Shown here piece after piece: positions 45,366 to 55,838 of a DNA stretch of 64,000 nt. The DNA comes from Campylobacteraceae bacterium. Its GTDB lineage: Bacteria; Campylobacterota; Campylobacteria; Campylobacterales; Arcobacteraceae. The position numbers and the translations under genes were made by a program. The stretch is from positions 111,010 through 175,009 of the forward strand of contig JABXII010000018.1 in assembly GCA_013373175.1 (NCBI GenBank). Direction: 5' to 3'. Under the pieces are notes generated by a model that made no database searches, was not told where the DNA came from, and saw only the letters and a program-made list of their open reading frames with translations. How positions within the stretch are numbered: position 1 is the stretch's first letter; each line of letters opens with the position of its first letter.

Positions 45366-47141
45366 TTAGCTTTGTAAGCTTGCTCCATTACTTTTTCTTC
45401 TTTGATGATACTTCTTATCAATAACAATACTTTTTTGTTTTTCTTTTCTATTTTTATCTTTTTCAACATAGATTTTTTCTCTTGTTTCTGGGTCCATTTC
45501 TGTATAGTACATAACAGATGAATATGTTCCAGGAGTTGGAGTGAAAACCTGTGCTTGCTCTGGGTTCATCTTTAATTCATGGGTAGTAAACTGCTTTAAC
45601 TCATGCATATCTTTCTCTTCACATCCTGGATGTGCCGCAATTAAATAGTAAGTTAAAAACTGTTTCTTTCCAGCTTCTTTATTTAATCTATCATACATCT
45701 TTTTAAATTCAATAAGTGGTTGCTTCCCAGGTTTTCCCATTAGCTTTAAAACTCTATCAGAAGTATGTTCTGGGGCTACTTTCATTTGACCAGAGATATG
45801 ATGATTTACAAGCTCTTTTAAATACTCATATCCATGTTTTTTATCTGCTGGAATAAAATCATATCTTAAACCAGAGGCAACGAAGGCTTTTTTTACACCA
45901 GGAACTTTTCTAATATCTCTTAAAAGGTTTAGGTGTCTACTATGGTCAACTTTCATAACCTTACAAAGTCTATCATAATCAACACATCTGATTTCAGCAC
46001 AGGTTCCTTTTTTAAGTTTTTTATTACACTCATATCCATACATATTAGCAGTTGGTCCACCAACATCAGAAATTACACCTTTGAAGTCTTTATCCTGAGT
46101 AAACTCTTTTGCTTCACTTAGAATATTTTTTTCACTTCTAGTTCTAATAGTTCTACCTTGATGAACACCAATGGCACAGAAGTTACACTCTCCCCAGCAT
46201 CCATGGTGAGTTTGGATAGAGAATTTAATTGTCTCTAAACATTTAACTTTTCCTTGTGGTTTGTGATATGGATGTAAATCTCTAATATAGTTATATGAAG
46301 CTACCTCATCCATCTCTTTTTCATCTAAATAATCACATGGAGGGTTTTGAATAGCATATCTTGTATCTACTTTTTGACAAAGCCCTTTTGCAGAAATTGG
46401 GTCATTGTTTTTATAAAAATCATCAAAAAGGTCTATATATTTTTCTTTATCATCTAAACACTCTTGATGAGAAGGAAGCTGTAAAAACTCCTCTACAGGT
46501 TCTTTAGAGATATAACAAACTCCTCTAACCTCTCTTGGGTCTTTTCCATCTCTTAAAGCTGTTGAGAACTCTCTTATAGCTACTTCTCCCATACCATAGA
46601 TAAGATAATCTGCTTTTGCATCAAAAAGAATTGGTTTTCTTAATTTATTTGTCCAAAAGTCATAATGAGTAATTCTTCTTAAACTAGCTTCTATCCCACC
46701 TAAAACAATTGGAACTGTATTTTTAAAATGTCTTCTAATTAGATTTGTATAAACTAAAGTAGCTCTATCTGGTCTTTTATCATTTTTTCCACCAGGAGTA
46801 TAATCATCATTATTTCTAAACTTTTTAGTTGCCGTATAGTTTGATACCATTGAGTCAATACTTCCGCCACTAACTCCCCAGTATAATTTTGGTTCACCTA
46901 ATCTTTTCACATCTTCATTTTTAATATCAGGTTGTCCTATGATTCCCACTTTAAAACCTAAAGCTTCAAGGATTCTTCCAACAACAGCAACACCAATAAA
47001 TGGAGAGTCAATATAAGCATCTCCACTTACTAGTATCACATCACATTGATCCCAGCCTAATGCATCCATCTCTTTTCTAGTAGTAGGTAGGAATCTTTGT
47101 TCTTTATTTTGTTTATCATCTTGTTTATTATTGGCACTCAT
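45366..47141 (-). CDS. YgiQ-family radical SAM protein
   Basis: The 591-residue protein matches UPF0313/YgiQ. The N-terminal domain has RFLPTTRKEMDALGWDQCDV and DAYIDSPFIGVAVVGRILEA. The radical SAM motif is CWGECNFCAIGVHQGRTIRT (CxxxCxxC), and the Cys-rich C-terminal DUF3362-like region includes the VFTPTPGTYSSVMYYTEMD motif. Full length is usual for Campylobacterota (about 590-640). The reaction is unknown. Confidence 0.94.
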   Translation of the reverse strand: MSANNKQDDKQNKEQRFLPTTRKEMDALGWDQCDVILVSGDAYIDSPFIGVAVVGRILEALGFKVGIIGQPDIKNEDVKRLGEPKLYWGVSGGSIDSMVSNYTATKKFRNNDDYTPGGKNDKRPDRATLVYTNLIRRHFKNTVPIVLGGIEASLRRITHYDFWTNKLRKPILFDAKADYLIYGMGEVAIREFSTALRDGKDPREVRGVCYISKEPVEEFLQLPSHQECLDDKEKYIDLFDDFYKNNDPISAKGLCQKVDTRYAIQNPPCDYLDEKEMDEVASYNYIRDLHPYHKPQGKVKCLETIKFSIQTHHGCWGECNFCAIGVHQGRTIRTRSEKNILSEAKEFTQDKDFKGVISDVGGPTANMYGYECNKKLKKGTCAEIRCVDYDRLCKVMKVDHSRHLNLLRDIRKVPGVKKAFVASGLRYDFIPADKKHGYEYLKELVNHHISGQMKVAPEHTSDRVLKLMGKPGKQPLIEFKKMYDRLNKEAGKKQFLTYYLIAAHPGCEEKDMHELKQFTTHELKMNPEQAQVFTPTPGTYSSVMYYTEMDPETREKIYVEKDKNRKEKQKSIVIDKKYHQRRKSNGASLQS

Positions 47142-47218
47142 TAGCTTTATACTTTCAGTTTAGTTTTTTCGTATTGTGCCAAAAGATGTTTTAACCTATC
47201 ATATAAATTTATAACTAA

Positions 47219-49792
47219 TTAAACCTTCTTTGTTAAATTGTCATCAATCTTTTTAATATCAAGAACCATTGCAACTTGAGACTCATCATAATCACTGATA
47301 TCAGCTAAGCTCTCAATTAAAGTTCCAGTTCCCAAAAAGTGACTTTGAATTTGTTGAATAGAATCTTTTTCTACAATTGAAACACTCTCTAATGATGATA
47401 CTAATATTCCAATGCAGTGTTCTTTATTATCTTTATCGTATTCTAATAAAATAATTGTATTTAACTCTTCATCATCAATTTCTTCTTTGATAAAACTTCT
47501 AATATCAAGAACAGAGATTAAATTATCTTTATGTAAAACCATCCCTTTAAAAGGATTATTCTTATCCATATCAATTGATTCTTCTAATTTATCTATAGAG
47601 ATAGATTCAATAACATTCTTAGCTTCTACTGCAAGGAATTTATTACCTAAGTGGAAAGTTGCTAACTCAATACAAGTATCTGTAAATACTTTTTTTGCAT
47701 TTGGGTTTGAAAACTTCGATTTTTGTTCATATTTCTTTTCATCAAAATCTTTATCACCTATATAGTTAAACACTAAACAAAAAACATCATTAACATAGTC
47801 ATCTTTAGCACTTTTATATTCTCTATATCCTTGAGAACATCTTACACCTAAAGCATAATACTTATTATCTATCTCAATGATTTCACTTAACTGTTCACCA
47901 TTTTTTAGTTCAAAGAATTTATCTTCTATATCAATTATAGAGTTTATTTCTATATCTTTATTTGTTGAAGAGATAACTCTTTTGTCTCTTGTTGTAAATA
48001 AAGCAAATACTCCATCTTTACCTTTTGGTAAACTCTCTTCTAACATAGCATGAAATTCAGGAGTAGAATCAAATACAACAGCAATACCACCATTTATCTC
48101 TTCTTCATTTTCAAAAGACCTAATTGCAGCACAATAAATATATGTTGACTCATTTGAGTAAAGATTAGTCTCTTCAAAATCTGAAACACAATACTTTGAA
48201 GTGTCAGTTAACTTTAGAGTTTGTCCAACCCACTTTTGAGGTAAAATTTTTCCTACTAAATAGTCTTCTTTTTCATTTGATACAGCAATTATTTTTCCAC
48301 TTTTATCAAATACAAGTAGATTTGTATAAACTGTATATAAATCATTGATATACTTTAAAATAGAAGAGATTTCTTTCTCTTTATATTCTAAAGATTCATA
48401 GTCATCAAATACTTTTCTAAAGAAAGAAGTTAATGCCCACCATCTACAATCATTTGCTCTTTCATAAAGGTTTCTATCCATAATATCAAGGGCAAGGGAA
48501 GATAAAAACTCACTATCTTTTAAAATAGAGTTAATTATTGTTTGATTTAGATTACTTAATGAAGAGTTTGCTTTAACTCCTGTAACTCCAATCTCACTTA
48601 AAAGAGATTTTGAAAACTCTCTATTTGAAGAGTTTAGTTTACTTTGTGCAACATTACCATTCCAAATAACCCGCTCTAAGTTCTCTTGAATTGTTTTACT
48701 CTTATTAAACACATCTTTTAAATCCTTTGAAAAGTGTTGTTCATTATTCATCATTGATTCAATAACTACATCATCTACTTCAGGTCTATCATTTTGATTA
48801 CTTAAAAAAGCATACTCTAAAGGAACCATAATATGTCCATACCACTTAAGACCTTTAAACCCTTGATACCCATTTGTTATACAAGTTTTTGCAATATAAT
48901 CTCTACCACAAAAAGAGACAATTTTATACTCTTCATCTAAAACAATTTCTAATTTTGATTCTAAAGGGATATAGTCTTTATCACTAGAAGCAATTACAAC
49001 CCCATCTTCATCTAAAATAGTTAAAGCCTCTTTATTTCTTGTTTCAATTAGATTATTAAAGATTCCTTCCATCTCATCTCTAAATCTAAAACAAAGACAA
49101 AGTACTCCTAAAACCTCTGAATCTGAATCATTAGTTTGAGTTACTTTATATGAATATACTAAAGACTGTTTTTTGTGGGGAATGAAATCGTGGTATTGGA
49201 AAGTTTCAACATATTCATCACTTGAATTAATTATTTTCTGTGTAAACTTTTTGTCTAGCCAATCAACTTTAACATTATCATCAAGTCTTGCTACAACTTT
49301 TCCTTTTGTATCTGCTAAAACGATATCATAGTATACAGAGTATTTTTGTACATACTCTAAAAATCTTTTTTGAATATCTTCTTTTAGTTCTACACTATCA
49401 CTATTGTATCTTGAAACAAAGTTTTGTAAAAAGTCTCTAATATCATCATCTGTTGCTAAAAAGCCAATGTCAGCTGTTCTTTCAAAAAGATTTCTATTTA
49501 CAATATCAATAGCAACTTGAGCTTTAAATTTCATCTCTGCAGTTGCTTTTTTTACAGTTTCATCACTTAGGTGATTTAGTAGTGTTGTAGTTAAGTTTAA
49601 AAAATTTTCTTTAGTCTTTCCAATGTCTATATGAATGTCACCTAATTGACCTAAAAGTGCAAAGATATCCCACGAAGAACTTAATCTTCCTAACTCTTCT
49701 CTATACTTATCAACATCTTCAATATGTTTGATAAGAGGATAAAGTTCTTTCTTTACTTTTATACCTTTGTAGTCTACTAAATTTTTTGACAT
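47219..49792 (-). CDS. Soluble Cache-CheW chemosensory protein
   Basis: The 857-residue protein has no signal peptide or membrane helix. It contains two similar sensor modules. Each starts with a helical motif (NRNLFERTADIG at 99-110; DRNLYERANDCR at 439-450) and continues into Cache/PAS-like beta-rich domains (DIVLADTKGKVVARLD; NLLVFDKSGKIIAVS). Residues from about 710 to 850 are a CheW domain (ELATFHLGNKFLAVEAKNVIE). CheW links chemoreceptors to the CheA kinase, so the protein probably brings a cytosolic signal directly to the array. It is a single gene with no che gene nearby. Confidence 0.85.
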   Translation of the reverse strand: MSKNLVDYKGIKVKKELYPLIKHIEDVDKYREELGRLSSSWDIFALLGQLGDIHIDIGKTKENFLNLTTTLLNHLSDETVKKATAEMKFKAQVAIDIVNRNLFERTADIGFLATDDDIRDFLQNFVSRYNSDSVELKEDIQKRFLEYVQKYSVYYDIVLADTKGKVVARLDDNVKVDWLDKKFTQKIINSSDEYVETFQYHDFIPHKKQSLVYSYKVTQTNDSDSEVLGVLCLCFRFRDEMEGIFNNLIETRNKEALTILDEDGVVIASSDKDYIPLESKLEIVLDEEYKIVSFCGRDYIAKTCITNGYQGFKGLKWYGHIMVPLEYAFLSNQNDRPEVDDVVIESMMNNEQHFSKDLKDVFNKSKTIQENLERVIWNGNVAQSKLNSSNREFSKSLLSEIGVTGVKANSSLSNLNQTIINSILKDSEFLSSLALDIMDRNLYERANDCRWWALTSFFRKVFDDYESLEYKEKEISSILKYINDLYTVYTNLLVFDKSGKIIAVSNEKEDYLVGKILPQKWVGQTLKLTDTSKYCVSDFEETNLYSNESTYIYCAAIRSFENEEEINGGIAVVFDSTPEFHAMLEESLPKGKDGVFALFTTRDKRVISSTNKDIEINSIIDIEDKFFELKNGEQLSEIIEIDNKYYALGVRCSQGYREYKSAKDDYVNDVFCLVFNYIGDKDFDEKKYEQKSKFSNPNAKKVFTDTCIELATFHLGNKFLAVEAKNVIESISIDKLEESIDMDKNNPFKGMVLHKDNLISVLDIRSFIKEEIDDEELNTIILLEYDKDNKEHCIGILVSSLESVSIVEKDSIQQIQSHFLGTGTLIESLADISDYDESQVAMVLDIKKIDDNLTKKV

Positions 49793-49872
49793 TTTAAATC
49801 TCCTACATATTTATAGGAATATATTACACTAAAAATTAAGCATTTTTTTTATACAGACTGTATATTTAGTAT

Positions 49873-50682
49873 TCAATTATAGATTTTTTTATATCTTGCA
49901 ATTTTTCGGGCTAAGGCTTCTAAATTAACTTTCCAATTATATTTTGTGATATCATGCTCCACTATATCTGCATTAATATGAGAAGCTAAGGATTGAGCTT
50001 GTTCGTAGGAAGTTCCCTCTTTAATAAGTACTTTTTCAATATTATGACGTCTAGCATGTTCAATTAGTGCTGGGACTTCTTCTAAAGTAGTAAATCTATT
50101 TTCTTTATAATAAAGATTAATTCTATACCTTTTAGCAATATAGTGCCAATAAGTATCATAAACATAAATATTGTAAAACTCATTTTTGTCAAACTTTTTC
50201 TTTAAAAATAAAAAGAAATCATCTAACTCTTTTAAAAATATATTATGATTTGTTTCGTAAAACTCTTTTTTATAAGACTTTAGTGAACTTAATGTTTTAT
50301 ATAGATTTTTAACTAGCTTTCTAACAAGTAAAGGGTCAGTCCAGATATAGTGATTTACTTTACCATTGACTATATCTTTTTCTATTCCTTTAGATACATC
50401 AATAATCTTCATATATCTATTTTTCTTTTTTAAAAGTTCTATATACTTTTTTTCTTCTTCTAAACCAAGGGTTAAATATACATCACTAAAATAAATCTCA
50501 TTTTTAAAAAGGTTTCCTCTTTTATCAAAACTTTGATATCCATCTTCAATAACTTTGATAAAAAAATCATCTTTTGCAATTTTTTCTATGAACTCTTTGT
50601 GTACAGGGTAAGTAACTACTATGCTTTTTTTAGCATGTAGAAATGAAAGTAGTGACAACAATATAAATAAATACTTAATCAT
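49873..50682 (-). CDS. ZnuA-like periplasmic metal-binding protein
   Basis: The 269-residue protein has a signal peptide (1-17, ending FLHA) and the two-lobe fold of zinc/manganese ABC substrate-binding proteins with a long linking helix. Two of the family's metal histidines can be seen, in NHYIWTDPLLV and TYWHYIAKRY, but the first His (usually in a D-P-H motif) is replaced by EDGYQSFDKRG. Neither ABC permease nor ATPase genes lie beside it. It may be an orphan binding protein or bind a different metal. It precedes nothing of related function; aspS is upstream on the same strand. Confidence 0.75.
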   Translation of the reverse strand: MIKYLFILLSLLSFLHAKKSIVVTYPVHKEFIEKIAKDDFFIKVIEDGYQSFDKRGNLFKNEIYFSDVYLTLGLEEEKKYIELLKKKNRYMKIIDVSKGIEKDIVNGKVNHYIWTDPLLVRKLVKNLYKTLSSLKSYKKEFYETNHNIFLKELDDFFLFLKKKFDKNEFYNIYVYDTYWHYIAKRYRINLYYKENRFTTLEEVPALIEHARRHNIEKVLIKEGTSYEQAQSLASHINADIVEHDITKYNWKVNLEALARKIARYKKIYN

Positions 50683-50699
50683 ATTGTTGTCCTTTTAAA

Positions 50700-52463
50700 T
50701 TATACTTCAGTCTTTCTAATTCTAAGACTTAATTCTTTTAATTGCTCATTATCAACAGCTGAAGGTGCTTGTGTTAATAAACATTGAGCTCTTTGAGTTT
50801 TAGGGAAAGCAATTACATCTCTAATAGAATCAGTACCTGCTAATAGCATAATAAGTCTATCGAACCCCATTGCAAATCCACCATGACTTGGCGCACCATA
50901 TCTTAATGCTTCAAGTAAGAATCCAAATTTATCATTTGCTTCTTCAGTAGAGATTCCCATAAGTTCAAATACTTTTTCTTGAACTTCTTCTTTATGAATT
51001 CTGATTGAACCACCACCAAGCTCAGTACCATTTAATACGATATCATAAGCAATTGATTCAATATCTTCTAAATCTTCTACATTATTTAAATCACATTTTT
51101 CTAAGTTAGGCATAGTAAATGGATGGTGTAATGCTTTAGTTTTTCCATCTTCAATTTCAAACATTGGGAAATCAACAACCCATACAAACTCATAAGTGTC
51201 TGCTGGAATAATTTCCATTTGCTCTGCAAGATAAAGTCTAAATCTTCCCATATAATCACATACAGTTTTTTTGTCCCCTGCTCCAAAGAATACAACATCA
51301 CCAACTTCTAATTCAGTTGATTTTACGATTGCTTCTAAATCAGCTTCAGAGAAGAATTTAGTTAAAGGACCTTTTAATCCATCTTCTTTCATTTGGAAGT
51401 AGCCAAGACCTTTAGCTCCAAACTTTCTAACGTAGTCTTCAAAACCTTTCATTTGTCTTTTAGAGAAGATATTATCTCCATTTGGACATCTTAAAGCTTT
51501 GATTCTATTGTTTTTTGTATCTTTTGCAATATCAGCAAAGATTTCATTTGTAGAGTTAGCAAAAATATCAATAACATCTACCATAGCCATGTCAAATCTC
51601 ATATCTGGTTTATCTGAACCATATTTTTCCATAGCATCTTTATAAGTAATTCTTGGGAATGTAGTTGGTACATCTTTTCCACAAGCTTTAAATGTATCAT
51701 GAATTAATTTTTCAGCTACTTTGATTACATCTTCTTGATTACAAAATGACATTTCAACATCAATTTGAGTAAATTCAGGTTGTCTATCAGCTCTTAAATC
51801 TTCATCTCTAAAACATTTAGCAATTTGGAAGTATTTATCAAATCCAGATACCATTAAAAGTTGTTTAAATAATTGTGGTGATTGAGGAAGTGCATAAAAT
51901 TCACCTGGGTGTACTCTACTTGGAACAAGATAATCTCTTGCACCTTCTGGTGTAGATTTTGTTAAAATTGGTGTTTCAACATCTAAGAAACCTAATTCAT
52001 TTAGACAATTTCTAACTGCAATATTTGCAGTACTTCTTAATTTGAAAATTTCATAAGATTTTTCTGTTCTTAACTCTAAGAATCTATTTCTTAATCTAAT
52101 TTCTTCATTTACTTTTTCATCACCTAATTCAAATGGCATTGGTTTTGATCTATTTTCAATTACTAAGTTATCAACAACAATTTCGATTTTTCCAGTAACT
52201 AAGTTAGGGTTTTCTAAACCTTCACCTCTAGCTCTAACTTTACCAGTTGCAATTAAAACAAATTCATCTCTAACACTATCAGCAACTTTCCAAGCATCTT
52301 CATTATCAGTTGGATCACATACAAGTTGAACTATACCACCTCTATCTCTTAAATCAATAAAAATAATTCCACCATGGTCACGTCTGCTGTTTACCCAACC
52401 AGCAACAGTTACAATTTCATCTATATTTTTTTCCGTTACATCAGTACAATAATGAGTTCTCAA
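50700..52463 (-). CDS. aspS: Aspartyl-tRNA synthetase
   Basis: Class II synthetase of 587 residues. It has an N-terminal OB-fold ([20 protein letters not shown]), motif 1 (FLDVETPIL), motif 2 ([18 protein letters not shown]), the bacterial GAD insertion, and motif 3 ([14 protein letters not shown]). It starts at TTG behind GGAGTAAGAA. In organisms lacking AsnRS such enzymes are often non-discriminating (charge Asp onto tRNA-Asn), which cannot be told here. Confidence 0.97.
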   Translation of the reverse strand: MRTHYCTDVTEKNIDEIVTVAGWVNSRRDHGGIIFIDLRDRGGIVQLVCDPTDNEDAWKVADSVRDEFVLIATGKVRARGEGLENPNLVTGKIEIVVDNLVIENRSKPMPFELGDEKVNEEIRLRNRFLELRTEKSYEIFKLRSTANIAVRNCLNELGFLDVETPILTKSTPEGARDYLVPSRVHPGEFYALPQSPQLFKQLLMVSGFDKYFQIAKCFRDEDLRADRQPEFTQIDVEMSFCNQEDVIKVAEKLIHDTFKACGKDVPTTFPRITYKDAMEKYGSDKPDMRFDMAMVDVIDIFANSTNEIFADIAKDTKNNRIKALRCPNGDNIFSKRQMKGFEDYVRKFGAKGLGYFQMKEDGLKGPLTKFFSEADLEAIVKSTELEVGDVVFFGAGDKKTVCDYMGRFRLYLAEQMEIIPADTYEFVWVVDFPMFEIEDGKTKALHHPFTMPNLEKCDLNNVEDLEDIESIAYDIVLNGTELGGGSIRIHKEEVQEKVFELMGISTEEANDKFGFLLEALRYGAPSHGGFAMGFDRLIMLLAGTDSIRDVIAFPKTQRAQCLLTQAPSAVDNEQLKELSLRIRKTEV

Positions 52464-52518
52464 TTCTTACTCCATTTCTATAAATATTCGCGATTATATC
52501 GAAAGATTTCTTAATCTT

Positions 52519-53709
52519 CTAATTACTATTTTTTAAAAGTTCTTGCTGTGCTTTTTCTTTTTTTTCTTCTTGTTTTCTAACAAGAGTATTATATGTTTCT
52601 TTTAAAGCTGCATCAACATCAATTACTTCTTTAAATCCATAAGAAGTTCCTCTATAAAGTTTTTGTTCATACTTAACTTGATTATCTTCAATGTCAGTTT
52701 CTATAATTTTTTTGTTTTCATCTGTATCTAGATTCATTAAATACTCTGCACCAACTAAAGATGAATAGTCCACCCAATTATATTTAATATCTGCACCTAA
52801 TAAATCTGCATACTCTTCAATAAAACTATCAACCTTACCAATAGAGTTTACAACAAAAAGATTTGTTCTATCTCTTGGTTGTGTTAATTTCACAAGTAAA
52901 GGATTATAGTTTAACTGTGTAGATAAAATTCTAATTGGATCAATTTCATAAGCTGTTAATTGAGACATGATAATTGAAGTTTTAATAATTGGTGTATTTA
53001 ATAAAACAGTGTTATATAAAATTCTCTCATCGTTCATTATATATTGGTATTTATTTGTCGTTCTTTGTATCTCTTTTGTTATAGGAGTAGTATCCATAAA
53101 CTCATTATCATATAATGTTTTTAATTTATTACCTAAATATGAGGGAACATAAAACATTGTACTTTTTTCACTTGATAAAGTTTTTAATAGTTTAATTTGT
53201 TCTTCATATGAAATTCCACCAAATACAAAGTTGTCTTTAGGGAAAGAGACTTCACTTTTATTTATTAAAGGGAAATATGCTTTTGCAAAATGTAACGCAT
53301 GAGTTTTATTTAATATTTCATATCCATTTTGAGTAAATAGAACAATTACTTTTTTAAAGTCTTGTTCTTCTATCTTTTTTATTTGAGTTAAAATATTTAT
53401 ATTAGATTCATCATAACTATCAAAAGACTCTATTTCAAACTCTTTGTTATTGTAGATTAAATATGCCATTACTGCATTTACAGTTGATTTAGCATACTTT
53501 CCAACTACTTTAGAAGGATATAAAACTGCAATTTTATTTGCACCCTTTTCATCTGCTACAACTGGTTCTTTTTCAATAGCATCTTCATAAACTTCTTGTT
53601 CATAAACTGTTTGTGTAGTTTCTTGTTTTTGTGAAGTAGGAACTTCTCTCTTTGGTGCACAACCAATTACAAAAAACCCTATTAATATTAATAAAATTAT
53701 ATTTTTCAA
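52519..53709 (-). CDS. LpoA-like / periplasmic-binding-fold lipoprotein
   Basis: The 396-residue protein has a lipobox FFVIGC at about residues 12-17, so it is a lipoprotein. After a low-complexity Glu/Gln/Thr linker, residues 55-370 look like a type I periplasmic-binding fold (KIAVLYPSKVVGKYAKSTVN; KKVIVLFTQNGYEI), as in LpoA/YraM, the outer-membrane activator of penicillin-binding protein 1A. The C-terminus is a charged coiled tail. It starts at TTG, overlapping the preceding UDG stop by four bases. A generic ligand-binding role is the alternative. Confidence 0.72.
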   Translation of the reverse strand: MKNIILLILIGFFVIGCAPKREVPTSQKQETTQTVYEQEVYEDAIEKEPVVADEKGANKIAVLYPSKVVGKYAKSTVNAVMAYLIYNNKEFEIESFDSYDESNINILTQIKKIEEQDFKKVIVLFTQNGYEILNKTHALHFAKAYFPLINKSEVSFPKDNFVFGGISYEEQIKLLKTLSSEKSTMFYVPSYLGNKLKTLYDNEFMDTTPITKEIQRTTNKYQYIMNDERILYNTVLLNTPIIKTSIIMSQLTAYEIDPIRILSTQLNYNPLLVKLTQPRDRTNLFVVNSIGKVDSFIEEYADLLGADIKYNWVDYSSLVGAEYLMNLDTDENKKIIETDIEDNQVKYEQKLYRGTSYGFKEVIDVDAALKETYNTLVRKQEEKKEKAQQELLKNSN

Positions 53710-54377
53710 TTTGACTCCAAAATCGACTTAATTTTTAGCATATCTTGAAATGCTTCTTTCTTAAAAGAAGGGTTTCTTAAAAGAAAACCTGGACTATATG
53801 TTGGTAAAACATCATATTTTTTAAAACTCATCAATTTACCTCTTATTTGATAAAAAGGTGTTTTATCTTTACATAAATATTGGTAGGTTTTATCTCCTAA
53901 GCTAACAATTAATTTAGGGTCTACTAAATCAATTTGCTTATACAAGTAAGAGCTACAACTACTAAAATGTGAAGACTCAAATCCATTTTGACTTTTACAT
54001 TTTACCAAACTTGTAATATAAACATCTTCTTTTTTCAAAGGTAAGACATTTTCTATCATTTTTGCTAACTGTTCACCTGATTTTCCAACATAAAAAGAAT
54101 CTAACTCATCTTCTGTTGTAGTTGGCTCATCGATAATAAACATTATTTTAGAATTAATATTACCATAACCAAATAAAACATTCTTTCTATTCTTAGATAG
54201 CTCACATAAATAACAGTTATTAACAATCTGTCCTAAACTATTCATATCATTAGGTAAAGTATCTTCTTGCACTTCTTTGTTAAAAGCTTTAATAGGTTCA
54301 TGATACTCATACCCAATTGATTTTAAAAAATGTAACTGAGATAAGATTTTATTTTTAATTGCTTTTGTCATATGCAA
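53706..54377 (-). CDS. Fe-S uracil-DNA glycosylase family protein, altered motifs
   Basis: The 223-residue protein has the family 4/5 fold and the four iron-sulfur cysteines (C55, C58, C127, C141), plus FYVGKSGEQLAKMI. Motif A, normally G-E-G/A-P-G-x-x-E-D, reads IIDEPTTTEDE (82-91 region). The late motif, normally T-Y-H-P-x-x-L-L-R, reads TYSPGFLLRNP (193-203), so the conserved His is Ser. Either the protein has a different catalytic set-up or a different substrate, or it is a non-catalytic member. The start is TTG, with ATG two codons later (54371) as alternative. Confidence 0.78.
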   Translation of the reverse strand: MHMTKAIKNKILSQLHFLKSIGYEYHEPIKAFNKEVQEDTLPNDMNSLGQIVNNCYLCELSKNRKNVLFGYGNINSKIMFIIDEPTTTEDELDSFYVGKSGEQLAKMIENVLPLKKEDVYITSLVKCKSQNGFESSHFSSCSSYLYKQIDLVDPKLIVSLGDKTYQYLCKDKTPFYQIRGKLMSFKKYDVLPTYSPGFLLRNPSFKKEAFQDMLKIKSILESN

Positions 54378-54485
54378 TTGTACAAAAAAAGTTCTTTTGA
54401 ATAAATTTGCCAGAGAAATATATAAATCATTTGTAAAAAATATGATTTTTAATTAAAAACTGCTATTATTACATTGTATTATATT

Positions 54486-54528
54486 GAAGTAGTTAATTTA
54501 TATCGCGAACTATAAATTTTTCTACTTC
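54486..54528 (-). terminator. Double-arm stem-loop after the diguanylate cyclase gene
   Basis: An outer pair GAAGTAG/CTACTTC and an inner pair AATTTATA/TATAAATT surround TCGCGAAC, a near-perfect 15-bp hairpin with a small bulge. It lies 14 bases beyond the cyclase stop on the minus strand. The U-tract is weak, and it could instead act in the UDG promoter region. Confidence 0.5.
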
Positions 54529-54542
54529 TTTTATACATTCTT

Positions 54543-55802
54543 TTATACAACATTCCCATCATCAATTATAATTTTATTTCTACCACTTGCTTTTGCATTA
54601 TAAAGTAATTCATCTGCCTTTGTTAAAGCTTCTTTATAAGAAAAATAATTTTTTCTATGTACAACTCCAGCAGAGAATTTAACACTTAATTTTATGTCAT
54701 TATAAACAAACTTATTGTTTGAAATAATATTTTTAACTCTTCTAAGATAGTTTTTTATTTCTATTTTATTTTTATAATTAACAATTGAGATAAACTCTTC
54801 TCCACCATATCTTGCAATAATATCCCCTGTTCTTGTTAGGTTTTTTAATATTTTTGCAAAAGTTGATAATACATAATCACCACAATCATGTCCATAGTTA
54901 TCATTTACCTCTTTGAAATGGTCTATATCAAAAAATACTAAAGCATAATTAGAGTTATAAACTTTATATTCGTTTTCTAATCTTTCTACTTCTACAGAAT
55001 AAGCTCTTCTTGTTAAAACATTAGTTAAAAAATCAATTGATTTCTCTTCTTCTGCTTTCTCAAGGTTTTCTTGTAAAGCTTCTATTTTTTCATATAAACT
55101 ATTGCATTCCATTTGTTCATCTAAACTTTTCTTTAAAGAACATTCAAACTTACCTATTGTAGTAATCAATTCTGATTTAATCTCTTCTAAATCATCTAAA
55201 GAAGATTCTGAAAGGCTAAGTGCATTAATTTCTTCTTTTAGTTTTGTAATTTCATCATATGTAGCAGTGTGATTTGTTATAAATTTATTTATATATTCAC
55301 CTAAGAATTTAATTAACTCTTTTACATCACTTGCTTTGTCTTTAAAAAGATTTTTATCATTGTGTATTCTTTTATCAGTTAAAGTTCTAATATCTCTTAA
55401 AACTCTTTGATCCAAAAGTTTGGTGGGATTATCAGCTATATCTACACATACTTTATCAATTTCTGTTTTGATTTCATTATCAATCGAAGGAGAAATAAAA
55501 TAAGAAAAGTCCTTTAAAAACTCTTTTATCTCTTGATTAGAAATTCTATTTGAAAGGATTTGAGATAGTTCTCTAAAAGTTGGAATTTCACTATTTAATT
55601 GAGATTTTTCATTTTTAGTTAATATTTTAATTAACTCTTTTATCTCTTCTGTTTCTTCTAATATTAAGTCAGTTTTTTGTAATTGTCTGTAAAATTCTTC
55701 TTCAAAATTTGTAGGATTTGCCAGTTTATTCTTTTTATCTAAACTATTTAAAGTTAAGCTAATAACATTAATTATATCGTTCATTATACTATATGCTTTC
55801 AA
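54543..55802 (-). CDS. Diguanylate cyclase (GGDEF)
   Basis: The 419-residue cytosolic protein has a long helical N-terminal region (about 1-245, coiled coil SKSLDEQMECNSLYEKIEA-like) and a GGDEF domain from about 250. The active site reads GGEEF, and the inhibitory I-site RTGD lies five residues upstream, so product inhibition is expected. No EAL domain, membrane segment or receiver is present. It probably makes c-di-GMP in response to an intracellular partner bound by the helical domain. Confidence 0.93.
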   Translation of the reverse strand: MKAYSIMNDIINVISLTLNSLDKKNKLANPTNFEEEFYRQLQKTDLILEETEEIKELIKILTKNEKSQLNSEIPTFRELSQILSNRISNQEIKEFLKDFSYFISPSIDNEIKTEIDKVCVDIADNPTKLLDQRVLRDIRTLTDKRIHNDKNLFKDKASDVKELIKFLGEYINKFITNHTATYDEITKLKEEINALSLSESSLDDLEEIKSELITTIGKFECSLKKSLDEQMECNSLYEKIEALQENLEKAEEEKSIDFLTNVLTRRAYSVEVERLENEYKVYNSNYALVFFDIDHFKEVNDNYGHDCGDYVLSTFAKILKNLTRTGDIIARYGGEEFISIVNYKNKIEIKNYLRRVKNIISNNKFVYNDIKLSVKFSAGVVHRKNYFSYKEALTKADELLYNAKASGRNKIIIDDGNVV

Positions 55803-55838
55803 GATTTTGGGCTATTATAGCATAACTACGTTAAGAAA

